Source of the DNA: Rariglobus sp967755175
Lineage (GTDB): Bacteria; Verrucomicrobiota; Verrucomicrobiia; Opitutales; Opitutaceae
DNA: 64,000 bases
Direction of reading: 5' to 3'
Assembly (NCBI GenBank): GCA_967755175.1
Contig: CBRAFO010000003.1
Span: forward strand, 45,933-109,932
Part shown: in pieces, positions 34,322 through 42,248 of the stretch
How positions within the stretch are numbered: the stretch's first letter is position 1
Layout of the letters: each line of letters begins with the position of its first letter
Position numbers and translations under genes: made by a program
The notes under the pieces: generated by a model
Told to the model about the DNA's origin: nothing
What the model saw: only the letters and a program-made list of their open reading frames with translations
Databases searched by the model: none

Positions 34322-34351
34322 AAAAAGCCCCGACGCGGTCGTCGGGGCTTC
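34322..34351 (-). terminator. Terminator between the Mla operon and dapL
   Basis: 10-bp stem AAGCCCCGAC (34325-34334) and GTCGGGGCTT (34341-34350), loop GCGGTC, with an A-run on the left that gives a T-run for the minus-strand dapL transcript. It may serve both converging genes. Confidence 0.82.
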
Positions 34352-34408
34352 GGCGGGACGGGATCTAAGGCAGACGCGGCAAGCTGCCGCGTTTACTTTT
34401 CAACCCGC

Positions 34409-35638
34409 TTAGGCCTTCAACGCGGCGGCGATGCGGGCGAGGGCTTTCTCGACATTCTCGCGGCTGTTGAAGGCGCTGATGCGCACGTGGCCTTCGCCAC
34501 ATTTGCCGAAGCCGGCGCCCGGAGTGCACACGACTTGGGCTTCGTTGAGGAGTTTGTCGAAGAAGGCCCACGAATCGGTGCCGGTGTTGACCCAGATGTA
34601 GGGCGCATTGTCACCGCCGATGCAGCTGAAGCCGAGCTTGGTCATGGCCGTGCGAATGAGCGCAGCGTTGGCCAGGTAGAAGTCGGTCATGGCCTTCACC
34701 TCGGCCTTGCCCTCGGGCGTGTAGATGGCGGCGGCGGCCTTTTGCACGGGGTAGGAAACGCCGTTGAACTTGGTCGTGTGGCGGCGGTTCCAGAGCGCGT
34801 GGAGCGGGTGGGCGTTGCCGGCGAGGTCGTAGGCGACGAGCTTCTTCGGCACCACGGTGTAGGCGCAACGCGTGCCGGTGAAGCCGGCGGTCTTCGAGAA
34901 GCTGCGGAACTCGATGGCGACTTCGTCGGCACCGGGGATTTCGTAGATGGAGTGGGGGATCGCCGGGTCGGTGATGTAGGCCTCGTAGGCGCTGTCGAAG
35001 AGGATGATCGCCTTGTTGGCCTTGGCGTAGGCGACCCAGGCGGTGAGCTGTTCCTTGGTGGTGACGGCGCCGGTCGGGTTGTTCGGGAAGCAGAGGTAGA
35101 TCAGGTCCGTGGCAACTGAGGGGATGGCGGGCACGTAGCCGTTGGCGGGCGTGGAATCGAGGTAGGTGATGCCGGCGTAACGGCCATCGAGGTTGGCTCC
35201 GGTGCGGCCAGCCATGACGTTGGTGTCCACGTAAACCGGATACACGGGGTCGGGGATGGCGAGCTTCAGGCCTTCGGTCGCGAAGATTTCCTGGATGTTG
35301 CCACAGTCGCACTTGGAGCCGTCGGAGACGAAGATCTCGTCGGCGGAGATGGGGCAGCCGCGGGCGGCGTAATCGTGGGTGGCAATGGCTTCGCGGAGGA
35401 AGGCGTAGCCCTGTTCGGGACCGTAGCCTTTGAAGGTGGCGCGCACGGCCATCTCGTCGACGCCGGCGTGGAAGGCCTCGATGCAAGCGGGAGGCAAGGG
35501 CTCGGTCACGTCGCCGATGCCGAGGCGGATGATGGGCTTGTCGGGATTCGCGGTGGTGTAGGCCGTCACGCGCTTGGCGATGTCGGAAAACAGGTAGGAG
35601 GCCTTCAGCTTCAGGTAATTTTCGTTGATGCGGATCAT
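34409..35638 (-). CDS. dapL: LL-diaminopimelate aminotransferase
   Basis: 409-residue PLP enzyme that converts tetrahydrodipicolinate directly to LL-diaminopimelate for lysine and peptidoglycan. Typical DapL features: N-terminus INENYLKLKASYLFSDIAKRV, GDVTEPLPPACIEAF, CFPNNPTGAVTTKEQL, and the PLP lysine in SFSKTAGFTGTRCAY. Length equals plant and chlamydial DapL (about 410). This one-step pathway is a known trait of Verrucomicrobia and Chlamydiae relatives. The gene is divergent from panC and has its own terminator. Confidence 0.97.
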   Translation of the reverse strand: MIRINENYLKLKASYLFSDIAKRVTAYTTANPDKPIIRLGIGDVTEPLPPACIEAFHAGVDEMAVRATFKGYGPEQGYAFLREAIATHDYAARGCPISADEIFVSDGSKCDCGNIQEIFATEGLKLAIPDPVYPVYVDTNVMAGRTGANLDGRYAGITYLDSTPANGYVPAIPSVATDLIYLCFPNNPTGAVTTKEQLTAWVAYAKANKAIILFDSAYEAYITDPAIPHSIYEIPGADEVAIEFRSFSKTAGFTGTRCAYTVVPKKLVAYDLAGNAHPLHALWNRRHTTKFNGVSYPVQKAAAAIYTPEGKAEVKAMTDFYLANAALIRTAMTKLGFSCIGGDNAPYIWVNTGTDSWAFFDKLLNEAQVVCTPGAGFGKCGEGHVRISAFNSRENVEKALARIAAALKA

Positions 35639-35744
35639 GGTAAGCGGTGTTTGAAAATGCGTCTCGACGGGCGAAAAACTTGAATAAGTGGCGCGGCGGA
35701 ACTTAGTTCAAGCCTCGCGTTTCCTCGCGAGTCCTTACCGTTTC

Positions 35745-36590
35745 ATGCAAACAATTACATCGGTTTCCGAGATGCAGGCGCTGGCAGAAAGCCTGCGGCT
35801 CAAGGGTCAGACCATCGGCTTGGTGCCCACCATGGGCGCGCTGCACGAGGGTCACCTGAGCCTGGTTAAAATCGCCGCGGAACGCGCCGATGTCGTGGTG
35901 GTGTCGATCTTTGTGAATCCGACTCAGTTCGGTCCGAGCGAGGATTTCACGAAATATCCGCGTCCCTTGGAGGCTGATCTGGCGGCCTGCGAAGCCGCAG
36001 GCGTTGACTACGTGTTCGCGCCGGAACCGATCGAAATCTACCCGAAAGGCTACTCGACCTACGTCCTCGAAGAACACATCGCCAAGCCACTCGAAGGCGC
36101 GTCGCGTCCGTCGCATTTTCGCGGCGTGACCACGGTGGTGGCCAAATTGTTCAACATCGTGCGCCCTCACTTCTCGGTGTTTGGCCAGAAGGATGCGCAA
36201 CAAGTCGCGGTCATCAGCAAGATGGTCGCGGATCTCAATTTTAACGTCGAAATCGTGGTCGCGCCCACGTTGCGCGAAGTGGACGGACTCGCGCTCAGTT
36301 CGCGCAACCGTTACCTCACCAACACGCAGCGGGTGGAGGCGTTGGTTCTCAATCGCGCGCTGCGCAAAGCCGTCGAGATGGTTGCGGCCGGCGAGCGCCG
36401 CGTGGACCGCCTGATCGCCGAGGCGACGCACCTCATCGGACAACAGCGCCGCGTGCGCATCATCTATGTTTCCATCGTGGACCGCCTGACCATGGAGGCC
36501 GTGAAGGGCGAAATCACCGTCGGCAAATCGGTCATGACGATTGCCGCATGGGTCGATGAAGTGCGTTTGATCGATAACGAAATCCTGTGA
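35745..36590 (+). CDS. panC: Pantothenate synthetase
   Basis: 281-residue enzyme joining pantoate and beta-alanine with ATP to make pantothenate. Family motifs: PTMGALHEGHLSLV (the HIGH-like ATP site), FVNPTQFGPSEDFTKYPR, SRPSHFRGVTTVV and GQKDAQQVAVI, then the RELDGLALSSRN-type segment (here REVDGLALSSRN). Length is standard. ATG 35745 chosen. Its stop overlaps the nadB start by 4 nt (GTGA), so both genes are coupled; aspartate use links the pathways (beta-alanine and NAD). Confidence 0.97.
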   Translation: MQTITSVSEMQALAESLRLKGQTIGLVPTMGALHEGHLSLVKIAAERADVVVVSIFVNPTQFGPSEDFTKYPRPLEADLAACEAAGVDYVFAPEPIEIYPKGYSTYVLEEHIAKPLEGASRPSHFRGVTTVVAKLFNIVRPHFSVFGQKDAQQVAVISKMVADLNFNVEIVVAPTLREVDGLALSSRNRYLTNTQRVEALVLNRALRKAVEMVAAGERRVDRLIAEATHLIGQQRRVRIIYVSIVDRLTMEAVKGEITVGKSVMTIAAWVDEVRLIDNEIL

Positions 36591-38191
36591 GCGCCGGTCC
36601 TTCGTTCGATGTCTTGGTGATCGGCAGCGGCATCGCCGGGCTGAGCTTTGCGCTTAAAGTCGCGCGGCTCGGGCACTCGGTGGCGATCCTCACCAAGAAA
36701 AACCAAGCGGACTCCAACACGAACTACGCCCAAGGCGGCATCGCCGTCGTGACGGGTGAGACGGACGACTTCGACAAACACGTCGATGACACGCTCGTGG
36801 CCGGTGACGGTTTGTGCAACGAGAAGGTCGTGCGCGAGATCGTGCGCGACGGCCCCGAGCGCGTGCAGGAGTTGGTGGACATGGGTCTCCAGTTCTCCCG
36901 TGACGAAACCGGCGGTTACGACCTCGGGCGCGAAGGCGGCCACACCGAGCGCCGCGTGCTCCACGTGAAGGATATCACCGGCAAAGCTATCGAAAGTGCG
37001 CTCATCAAAGCGCTCTCGCGTGAACCGCGCATCGCGATGTTCGAGCACATGTTCGCCATCGATGTGATCACGCGCCGCAAGATCGCCGGTCCGTCCTCGC
37101 GCGCCGCCGACCGCGTGCTTGGTGTTTACGCGCTCGATGTGCGCGACGGACGCGTGCTCACGTTCCAAGCGCCCGTCGTGATGTTGTCCACGGGCGGAGC
37201 GGGGCAGGCCTATCTCTACACGACCAACCCCGACATCGCCACCGGCGACGGCATTGCCATGGCGTATCGCGCGGGCGTCGAGGTGCGGAACATGGAGTTT
37301 ATCCAGTTCCACCCGACCGCGCTTTATTCGATTACCGGCAAGCGTTTCCTCATCAGCGAAGCGGTGCGCGGCGAAGGCGCCATTCTGCGCAACGCGGCGG
37401 GCGACGCCTTCATGAAGGACTACCACCCGATGGCCGATCTCGCCCCGCGCGACATCGTGGCCCGAGCCATCGACGCCGAGATGAAGAAGAGCGGTGCGCC
37501 CCACGTGTGGCTCGACATCACGCACCGCAACGACGCGTTTCTGCGCACGCGTTTCCCGCAGATTTACAAGACCTGCAAGGACCTCGGGATTAACATCTCC
37601 AAGGACATGATCCCGGTCGTGCCCGCCGCGCACTACACCTGCGGCGGCGTCGCCACCAACCTCTCGGCCGAAACCTCGCTCCCCGGTCTCTACGGCTGCG
37701 GCGAGGTGGCCTGCACCGGTTTGCACGGAGCCAACCGCCTCGCGTCCAACTCGCTCCTTGAAGCCGTCGTCATGGCGCATCGCGGCGCCAGTTCGGTGGA
37801 CGCCTACCTGAAAAAGTCCCGCAAACTCCCCGCTCCCGAAATCCCTGCGTGGGTCGATCTCGGCGGCGGCGACATCGATGAACGCGTGGTGGTGACGCAC
37901 AACTGGGATGAGTTGCGCCGCACCATGTGGGATTATGTGAGCATCATGCGCACGACGCGCCGCCTTGAGCGCGCCCGCACGCGCATCGCCACGCTCACGC
38001 GTGAGATTCAGGAATACTATTGGAACTTCTCGGTGGATTCCCGGCTGTTGGAGCTGCGCAACCTCACGCAAGTTGCCGAGCTGATCGTCGCCTGTGCGCT
38101 TCAGCGCAAGGAAAGCCGCGGCCTCCACGCGATCGCCGATTATCCGAAGACCAAGAAAGCCGCCCGCGACTCCCGCCTGCGCAAACCCTGA
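36587..38191 (+). CDS. nadB: L-aspartate oxidase
   Basis: 534-residue FAD enzyme oxidising L-aspartate to iminoaspartate, the first step of NAD synthesis. The FAD-binding motif is IGSGIAGLSFALKVA near the N-terminus; further signatures are NTNYAQGGIAVV, HTERRVLH, MEFIQFHPTAL, AAHYTCGGVATNL and GANRLASNSLLEAVV. The GTG start at 36587 overlaps the panC stop. nadA is not in the window. Very close to the family in length. Confidence 0.97.
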   Translation: MSAGPSFDVLVIGSGIAGLSFALKVARLGHSVAILTKKNQADSNTNYAQGGIAVVTGETDDFDKHVDDTLVAGDGLCNEKVVREIVRDGPERVQELVDMGLQFSRDETGGYDLGREGGHTERRVLHVKDITGKAIESALIKALSREPRIAMFEHMFAIDVITRRKIAGPSSRAADRVLGVYALDVRDGRVLTFQAPVVMLSTGGAGQAYLYTTNPDIATGDGIAMAYRAGVEVRNMEFIQFHPTALYSITGKRFLISEAVRGEGAILRNAAGDAFMKDYHPMADLAPRDIVARAIDAEMKKSGAPHVWLDITHRNDAFLRTRFPQIYKTCKDLGINISKDMIPVVPAAHYTCGGVATNLSAETSLPGLYGCGEVACTGLHGANRLASNSLLEAVVMAHRGASSVDAYLKKSRKLPAPEIPAWVDLGGGDIDERVVVTHNWDELRRTMWDYVSIMRTTRRLERARTRIATLTREIQEYYWNFSVDSRLLELRNLTQVAELIVACALQRKESRGLHAIADYPKTKKAARDSRLRKP

Positions 38192-38280
38192 GCGATGAGT
38201 CGTCTGCCTGCCGTCCGTCGTCCGTTTTTGTAGGGCCGCCCCTTGCGGGCGGGCCTGCTTGGTGCCCGCGATCCAAAGTG

Positions 38281-38378
38281 AAGGGGCGTTCGAGTCGAAC
38301 CCGAACCTCCCGTGATTGTTTCGCTCGTTGCCTGCGTCCGAATCAAAAGGACAACCGTCCTGTCTGAACCCGGCCTAC
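38281..38378 (-). other. tRNA-like degenerate segment (possible pseudo-tRNA)
   Basis: On the minus strand a possible anticodon arm TGTCC-loop-GGACG has TTTTGAT (anticodon UUG, Gln-like) in its loop, and about 40 nt later a T-arm-like GTTCG-GGTTCGACT-CGAAC is seen. The T loop is two bases too long, the anticodon loop is 9 nt and no pairing acceptor stem or CCA is found. It is therefore not a working tRNA; it may be a decayed one or an unrelated structured RNA. Confidence 0.25.
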
Positions 38379-38406
38379 AACCACCTCACCTCTAGCTCCC
38401 TATCCA

Positions 38407-38431
38407 GTTTGTCACTTATTAAGTGACAAAC
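38407..38431. repeat. 11-bp inverted repeat upstream of the aldolase operators
   Basis: Arms GTTTGTCACTT (38407-38417) and AAGTGACAAAC (38421-38431), 3-nt loop. No T-run. It could be a regulator site or a transcript-end hairpin for nadB. Confidence 0.55.
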
Positions 38432-38469
38432 AATCCGGGGGCCTCCTTCGCCCGCCGGTTCACGGCGCC

Positions 38470-38505
38470 TGATAGATTTTGGTGGAAATCTACCATAATC
38501 TATCA
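38470..38505. promoter_or_regulatory. Overlapping palindromic operators before the aldolase genes
   Basis: TAGATTT-N6-AAATCTA (38473-38492) overlaps TGATAGATT...AATCTATCA (38470-38478, 38497-38505). The half-site AATCTA appears once inverted and twice direct, the direct copies 10 bp (one helical turn) apart. The site ends 12 nt before the aldolase start codon, so a bound protein would block transcription. The regulator is not in the neighbourhood. Confidence 0.6.
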
Positions 38506-38517
38506 TTTCTAGGGGTC

Positions 38518-39282
38518 ATGTCCTCTGCTAATGACCCCCTGTCCCGCATGCTGGAGCTGTCGCATCAGCTCGGTCGCGAAGAGCGTAAGCTCGCCATTCT
38601 CGGCGAAGGCAACACCTCCGCCCGCCTCTCCGACGACACGTTTGTCGTGAAGGCCTCCGGCTCCAATCTCGCCACGTTGTCCGCCGCCGGCACCGCCGAG
38701 TGCCGCTTCGACAAGCTGGTCCCGCTGCTCTCCGCCGCGTCCATGACCGACGTCGCCGTGGACGAAGCGCTCTTCGCCGCGCGCGTTTCGACCGAGTCGA
38801 AGAAGCCTTCCGTCGAGGCCATCTTTCACGCCTACCTGCTCACGCTCCCGGGTGTGAACTACGTCGGCCACACGCACGCCATCACGGTTAACCAGATCCT
38901 CTGCTCCACCCACGGGCGCTCGTTCGCCACTCACCGCCTCTTCCCCGACGAGATCGTCTGCTGCGGCGTAGAAAGCGTCTTCGTTCCCTACACCGATCCG
39001 GGCCTCAAGCTCTCGCAGGCGATCAAGACCGCCGTGGAGGACTACATCAAACGCCTCTCACGTCCGCCCCGCATCATCCTTTTGGAAAACCACGGCCTGA
39101 TCGCGCTCGGCGCCACGCCCGAAGCCGTCCTCGCTGGCACCTTGATGGCCGCCAAAGCCGCCGAGATCTACGTGGGCGCCGCCGCCATCAGCGCCGTGCC
39201 TCGTTTCCTCACCGCCGAGCAAGTCGAGCGCATCGCCGGCCGCCCCGACGAACACTACCGCCAAAAGGCCCTCGGCCTCTGA
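38518..39282 (+). CDS. Class II aldolase (fuculose/rhamnulose-phosphate aldolase-like)
   Basis: 254-residue zinc aldolase of the AraD/FucA family, which splits sugar phosphates into dihydroxyacetone phosphate and an aldehyde. Signatures: LGEGNTSARLSDDTFVVKASGS (phosphate site), the His pair GHTHAITVN (zinc) and ENHGLIALGATPEAVLA (third His). A phosphate-binding and zinc set therefore looks complete. Next to a rhamnulose-phosphate aldolase/dehydrogenase gene, a deoxysugar role is likely; the exact substrate is not certain. ATG 38518 has AGGGG at 38511-38515 and sits right after the operator palindromes. Confidence 0.85.
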   Translation: MSSANDPLSRMLELSHQLGREERKLAILGEGNTSARLSDDTFVVKASGSNLATLSAAGTAECRFDKLVPLLSAASMTDVAVDEALFAARVSTESKKPSVEAIFHAYLLTLPGVNYVGHTHAITVNQILCSTHGRSFATHRLFPDEIVCCGVESVFVPYTDPGLKLSQAIKTAVEDYIKRLSRPPRIILLENHGLIALGATPEAVLAGTLMAAKAAEIYVGAAAISAVPRFLTAEQVERIAGRPDEHYRQKALGL

Positions 39283-39299
39283 TTCTGAAACTCTCCGAA

Positions 39300-39397
39300 A
39301 TGTAGGAGCCTGCTTGCAGGCGATTGAACCGTTCGCCCGCCCTCGGCGGCTCCTCGCATTTCGTTCCGATCCATCGCCTGCAAGCAGGCTCCTACAT
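39300..39397. repeat. Inverted pair of GTAG-headed REPs between the aldolase genes
   Basis: Copy 1: plus strand, GTAG at 39302-39305, hairpin GAGCCTGC-TT-GCAGGC. Copy 2: minus strand, GTAG at 39395-39392. They are inverted to each other with about 48 nt between, and can fold into one long hairpin inside the 170-nt gap. Confidence 0.75.
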
Positions 39398-39452
39398 TCC
39401 GATCTTTTCGCAGCAGATTTCACCTTCACACACCACCCCTCCACACCCACCC

Positions 39453-41645
39453 ATGTCCTCCTACAAATTCGTTAACTTCCTCTGGGATGATGCCAAGGCC
39501 GCGTCCCTCGATCCCGTCGGCCGCCTCGTTTACCGCTCCAACCTCCTCGGCAGCGACCAGCGCATCACCAACACCGGTGGCGGCAACACCTCCTCCAAGC
39601 TGAAGGAAAACGACCCGCTCACCGGCGAATCCACCGAAGTCCTCTGGGTCAAAGGCTCCGGCGGCGACCTCCGCACCTCCAACCGCGACAACTTCTCCTC
39701 CCTCTACCAGGACAAGCTCATCGGCCTCCAGCAGGTCTATGCCGCCAAGGCCAACAAAGGCATCAAGTCCGAGGCCGAGGACGCGATGGTGAACATGTAT
39801 TTCCACACCACGTTCAACCTCAACCCCCGCGCCTCCTCGATCGACACGCCGCTGCACTCCTTCCTGCCCGGCAAGCACGTCGATCACATGCACCCCAACG
39901 CGATCATCGCCATCGCCGCCTCGAAGAACTGCGAAAAACTCACCCAGGAAATCTTCGGCGGCGACATGGCCTACGTCCCCTGGATGCGCCCCGGCTTCGA
40001 GCTCGGCCTCGCCATGCAGGAAGTCGCCCGCAAGCAACCCGCCGTCAAAGCCATCATGATGGGCCAGCACGGCTTCATCTCCTGGGATGACAACGAGAAG
40101 GTCTGCTACACCCGCACCCTCGACCTCATCGAAAAGGCCGCCGCCTACATCGAGCAAAAATACGCCGCCAAAGGTGGCGACGCCACAGCCTTCGGCGGAC
40201 CCAAATACGCCGCCCTCGCCCCCGAGGCCCGAGCCACCGCTTTCGCCGCCATCCTCCCCTGGCTCCGCGGCCAGGTCTCCCAGCAGAAACGCTTCATCGG
40301 CACCGTGCAGGACGACGAGAAGATCCTCCGCTTCGTCAACTCCAAGGACGCCGCCCGCCTCGCCGAACTCGGCACCAGCTGCCCCGACCACTTCCTGCGC
40401 ACCAAGATCAAGCCCCTCTACATCGACTGGAATCCCCAGTCCGAAGACGCCGCCACGCTCAAGAAGAAGCTCGCCGCCGGCCTCGACCAATACCGCAAGG
40501 ACTACGCCGCCTACTACGCCGCCTGCAAACGCGCCAACTCGCCCGCCATCCGCGACGCCAACCCGACCGTCGTCCTCATCCCCGGCCTCGGCATGATCGC
40601 CTGGGGCAAGGACAAGTCTGAATCCCGCGTCACCGCCGAGTTCTACAACTGCGCCGTTGAAGTCATGCGCGGCGCCGAGGCGATCGACACCTACATCTCC
40701 CTCCCGCAGCAGGAAGCCTTCGACATCGAATACTGGCTCCTTGAAGAAGCGAAACTCCAGCGCATGCCCGCCGAGAAAGAACTCGCCCGCCAGTCGATCG
40801 TCGTGATCGGCGCCGGCTCCGGCATCGGCAAGGAAACCGCCCACCGCTTGGTGAAAGAAGGCGCCCACATCGTGTGCGTTGACCTCAACGCCGCCGCCGC
40901 CGAAGCCACCGCCAAAGAGATCGAAGCCAAATACGGCGTCGGCATCGGCGTCGCCGGCACGGGCGTGTCGAACTGCGGCCCCGCCATCGGACTCGCCGCC
41001 AACATCACCGACCGCGCCAGCATCCGCGCCATGTTGGACAAAGTCGCGCTCGCCTACGGCGGCTTCGACAGCATCTGCGTGACCGCCGGCATCTTCGTGC
41101 CCTCCGACACGACCGGCCACATCCCCGACGACAAGTGGGCGCTCACCTTCAACATCAACGTCACCGGCAGCTACCTCGTCGCCGACGAAGCCTTCAAGAC
41201 CTGGAAAGAACAAGGCCTCCGCGGCAACCTGGTCCTCACCACCTCCGCCAACGCCGCCGTCGCGAAGAAAGGCTCGCTCGCCTACGACACGTCGAAGGCT
41301 GCCGCGAACCACCTCGTCCGCGAACTCGCGATGGAGCTCAGCCCGCTCGTCCGCGTGAACGGCGTCGCCCCCGCGACGGTCGTGCAAGGCTCCGCCATGT
41401 TCCCCCGCGACCGCGTGATCGGCTCGCTGGCGAAATACGCGATCCCCTACACGGACGACGAAGCGACCGACAGCCTCGTGACAAAGCTGGCCCAGTTCTA
41501 CGCCGACCGCACGCTGACCAAGAGCCCGATCACCCCGGCCGACCAAGCCGAGGCCTACTTCCTCCTCGTGACGAAGCGCCTCAGCAAAACCACGGGCCAG
41601 ATCGTGACCGTCGACGGCGGCCTCCACGAAGCGTTCCTCCGCTAA
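39453..41645 (+). CDS. Bifunctional rhamnulose-1-phosphate aldolase / short-chain dehydrogenase
   Basis: 730-residue fusion for deoxysugar breakdown. Residues about 1-420 are a class II aldolase (NTGGGNTSSKL, HSFLPGKHVDHMHPNAI with its zinc histidines, and GQHGFISWDD). Residues about 440-730 are a Rossmann SDR: VVIGAGSGIGKETAHRLV, the catalytic Tyr in YDTSKAAAN and a final TGQIVTVDGG. Such fusions cleave L-rhamnulose-1-phosphate to DHAP and L-lactaldehyde, then oxidise the lactaldehyde to lactate. Isomerase, kinase and mutarotase genes are missing here. ATG 39453 gives the family N-terminus. Confidence 0.94.
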   Translation: MSSYKFVNFLWDDAKAASLDPVGRLVYRSNLLGSDQRITNTGGGNTSSKLKENDPLTGESTEVLWVKGSGGDLRTSNRDNFSSLYQDKLIGLQQVYAAKANKGIKSEAEDAMVNMYFHTTFNLNPRASSIDTPLHSFLPGKHVDHMHPNAIIAIAASKNCEKLTQEIFGGDMAYVPWMRPGFELGLAMQEVARKQPAVKAIMMGQHGFISWDDNEKVCYTRTLDLIEKAAAYIEQKYAAKGGDATAFGGPKYAALAPEARATAFAAILPWLRGQVSQQKRFIGTVQDDEKILRFVNSKDAARLAELGTSCPDHFLRTKIKPLYIDWNPQSEDAATLKKKLAAGLDQYRKDYAAYYAACKRANSPAIRDANPTVVLIPGLGMIAWGKDKSESRVTAEFYNCAVEVMRGAEAIDTYISLPQQEAFDIEYWLLEEAKLQRMPAEKELARQSIVVIGAGSGIGKETAHRLVKEGAHIVCVDLNAAAAEATAKEIEAKYGVGIGVAGTGVSNCGPAIGLAANITDRASIRAMLDKVALAYGGFDSICVTAGIFVPSDTTGHIPDDKWALTFNINVTGSYLVADEAFKTWKEQGLRGNLVLTTSANAAVAKKGSLAYDTSKAAANHLVRELAMELSPLVRVNGVAPATVVQGSAMFPRDRVIGSLAKYAIPYTDDEATDSLVTKLAQFYADRTLTKSPITPADQAEAYFLLVTKRLSKTTGQIVTVDGGLHEAFLR

Positions 41646-41700
41646 GTCGGCCAACGTGGGAAGCGTGCTTGCACGCGATGTTTGGGTCCTACGCCAACCC

Positions 41701-41761
41701 GTAGGGCCTGACCTCGCGTCAGGCCACTCCGATTGTAGGGGCGTCGCTTGCGACGCCCGCT
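41701..41761 (+). repeat. Two tandem GTAG-headed REP palindromes
   Basis: GTAG (41701-41704) then GGCCTGAC-CTCGC-GTCAGGCC; GTAG (41735-41738) then GGGCGTCGC-TT-GCGACGCCC. Different stem sequences but the same head, as elsewhere in the window. Confidence 0.7.
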
Positions 41762-41810
41762 CCCTTTCCTGCGCTGTTTACGACCCAGCGCAGGCTAATA
41801 CAGGTTAGGG

Positions 41811-41848
41811 AAAAAGAGCCGCGCATCCGAAAGGGTGCGCGGCTTTTT
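41811..41848 (+). terminator. Strong terminator of the aldolase/dehydrogenase gene
   Basis: Perfect 12-bp stem AGCCGCGCATCC (41817-41828) with GGGTGCGCGGCT (41833-41844) around a GAAA tetraloop, then a T-run; an A-run in front makes it symmetric, so it may stop both strands. Confidence 0.95.
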
Positions 41849-41882
41849 CATGCGTGATGGCCGGGAGGGCGGGAGAGAATCT

Positions 41883-42071
41883 TGCGACAATCCACGGCTG
41901 TATCACCGCAAACTGGGTCCGTCTCGCCACAATCCACGCCTGTATGATGGCAAACTACGTCTGTATCACGCTAATCCATGGCCGTCCGGCCTGAGAAAAC
42001 GTCTGTATGACGTCAGTCCGCCTCTGTATCGCGACAGTCTGCGCCTGTCGGACGCCTATGTGCCTTCGTAA
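41883..42071 (+). repeat. Degenerate 21-bp tandem repeat array (9 units, 42-bp higher order)
   Basis: Nine consecutive units of exactly 21 nt run without indels. Units 1, 3, 4, 6 and 7 all end CTGTAT; odd units read about CGCGACAATCCACGCCTGTAT and even units GATGGCAAACTACGTCTGTAT, giving a 42-bp alternating pattern. One frame is open through the array (from ATG 41850 to a TAA at 42069-42071) and would encode heptads such as NPRLY and KLRLY. Whether it is a coding repeat or a protein-binding array is not clear. Confidence 0.7.
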
Positions 42072-42248
42072 GGCGACAATTCATGGCTCCCTCCGTCAAA
42101 ACACGGGCTCGGACCCAGAAGCGCGTTAAACGAGGACCTGATTATGACAGCGCCGGGCCTGCCGTGTGATCGCCCGCCATATAGGCGTTAATCAGGCTGT
42201 GCATCGGCAGTGCGTTGACCCAGACGAGCATGTGGATAATTCGGAAGC

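Larger units (their letters stand above)
38192..38517. other. Gap between nadB and the aldolase genes: REP, tRNA-like stretch and operators
   Basis: No protein gene. Contents left to right: a GTAG-headed hairpin (GTAG 38230-38233), a tRNA-like but degenerate stretch on the minus strand (38281-38378), an 11-bp perfect inverted repeat with a 3-nt loop (38407-38431) and overlapping operator-like palindromes (38470-38505) just before the aldolase start. Confidence 0.6.
41646..42248. other. 603-bp gap: REPs, terminator and tandem repeat array
   Basis: No convincing gene. Contents: two GTAG-headed hairpins (41701 and 41735), the strong terminator at 41817-41848, the 21-bp tandem array at 41883-42071 and about 180 bp without recognisable structure before the hydrolase gene. 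Confidence 0.6.

Noticed and set aside
38281..38378. Calling a functional tRNA-Gln here
   Set aside because: No acceptor stem pairing, no CCA, wrong loop sizes.
41835..42071. 78-codon ORF through the tandem array as a certain gene
   Set aside because: It begins inside a terminator hairpin; the open frame can be explained by the 21-bp unit length, so I list the array as a repeat.
41883..42071. CRISPR array
   Set aside because: Units are contiguous, without spacers, and no cas genes are present.
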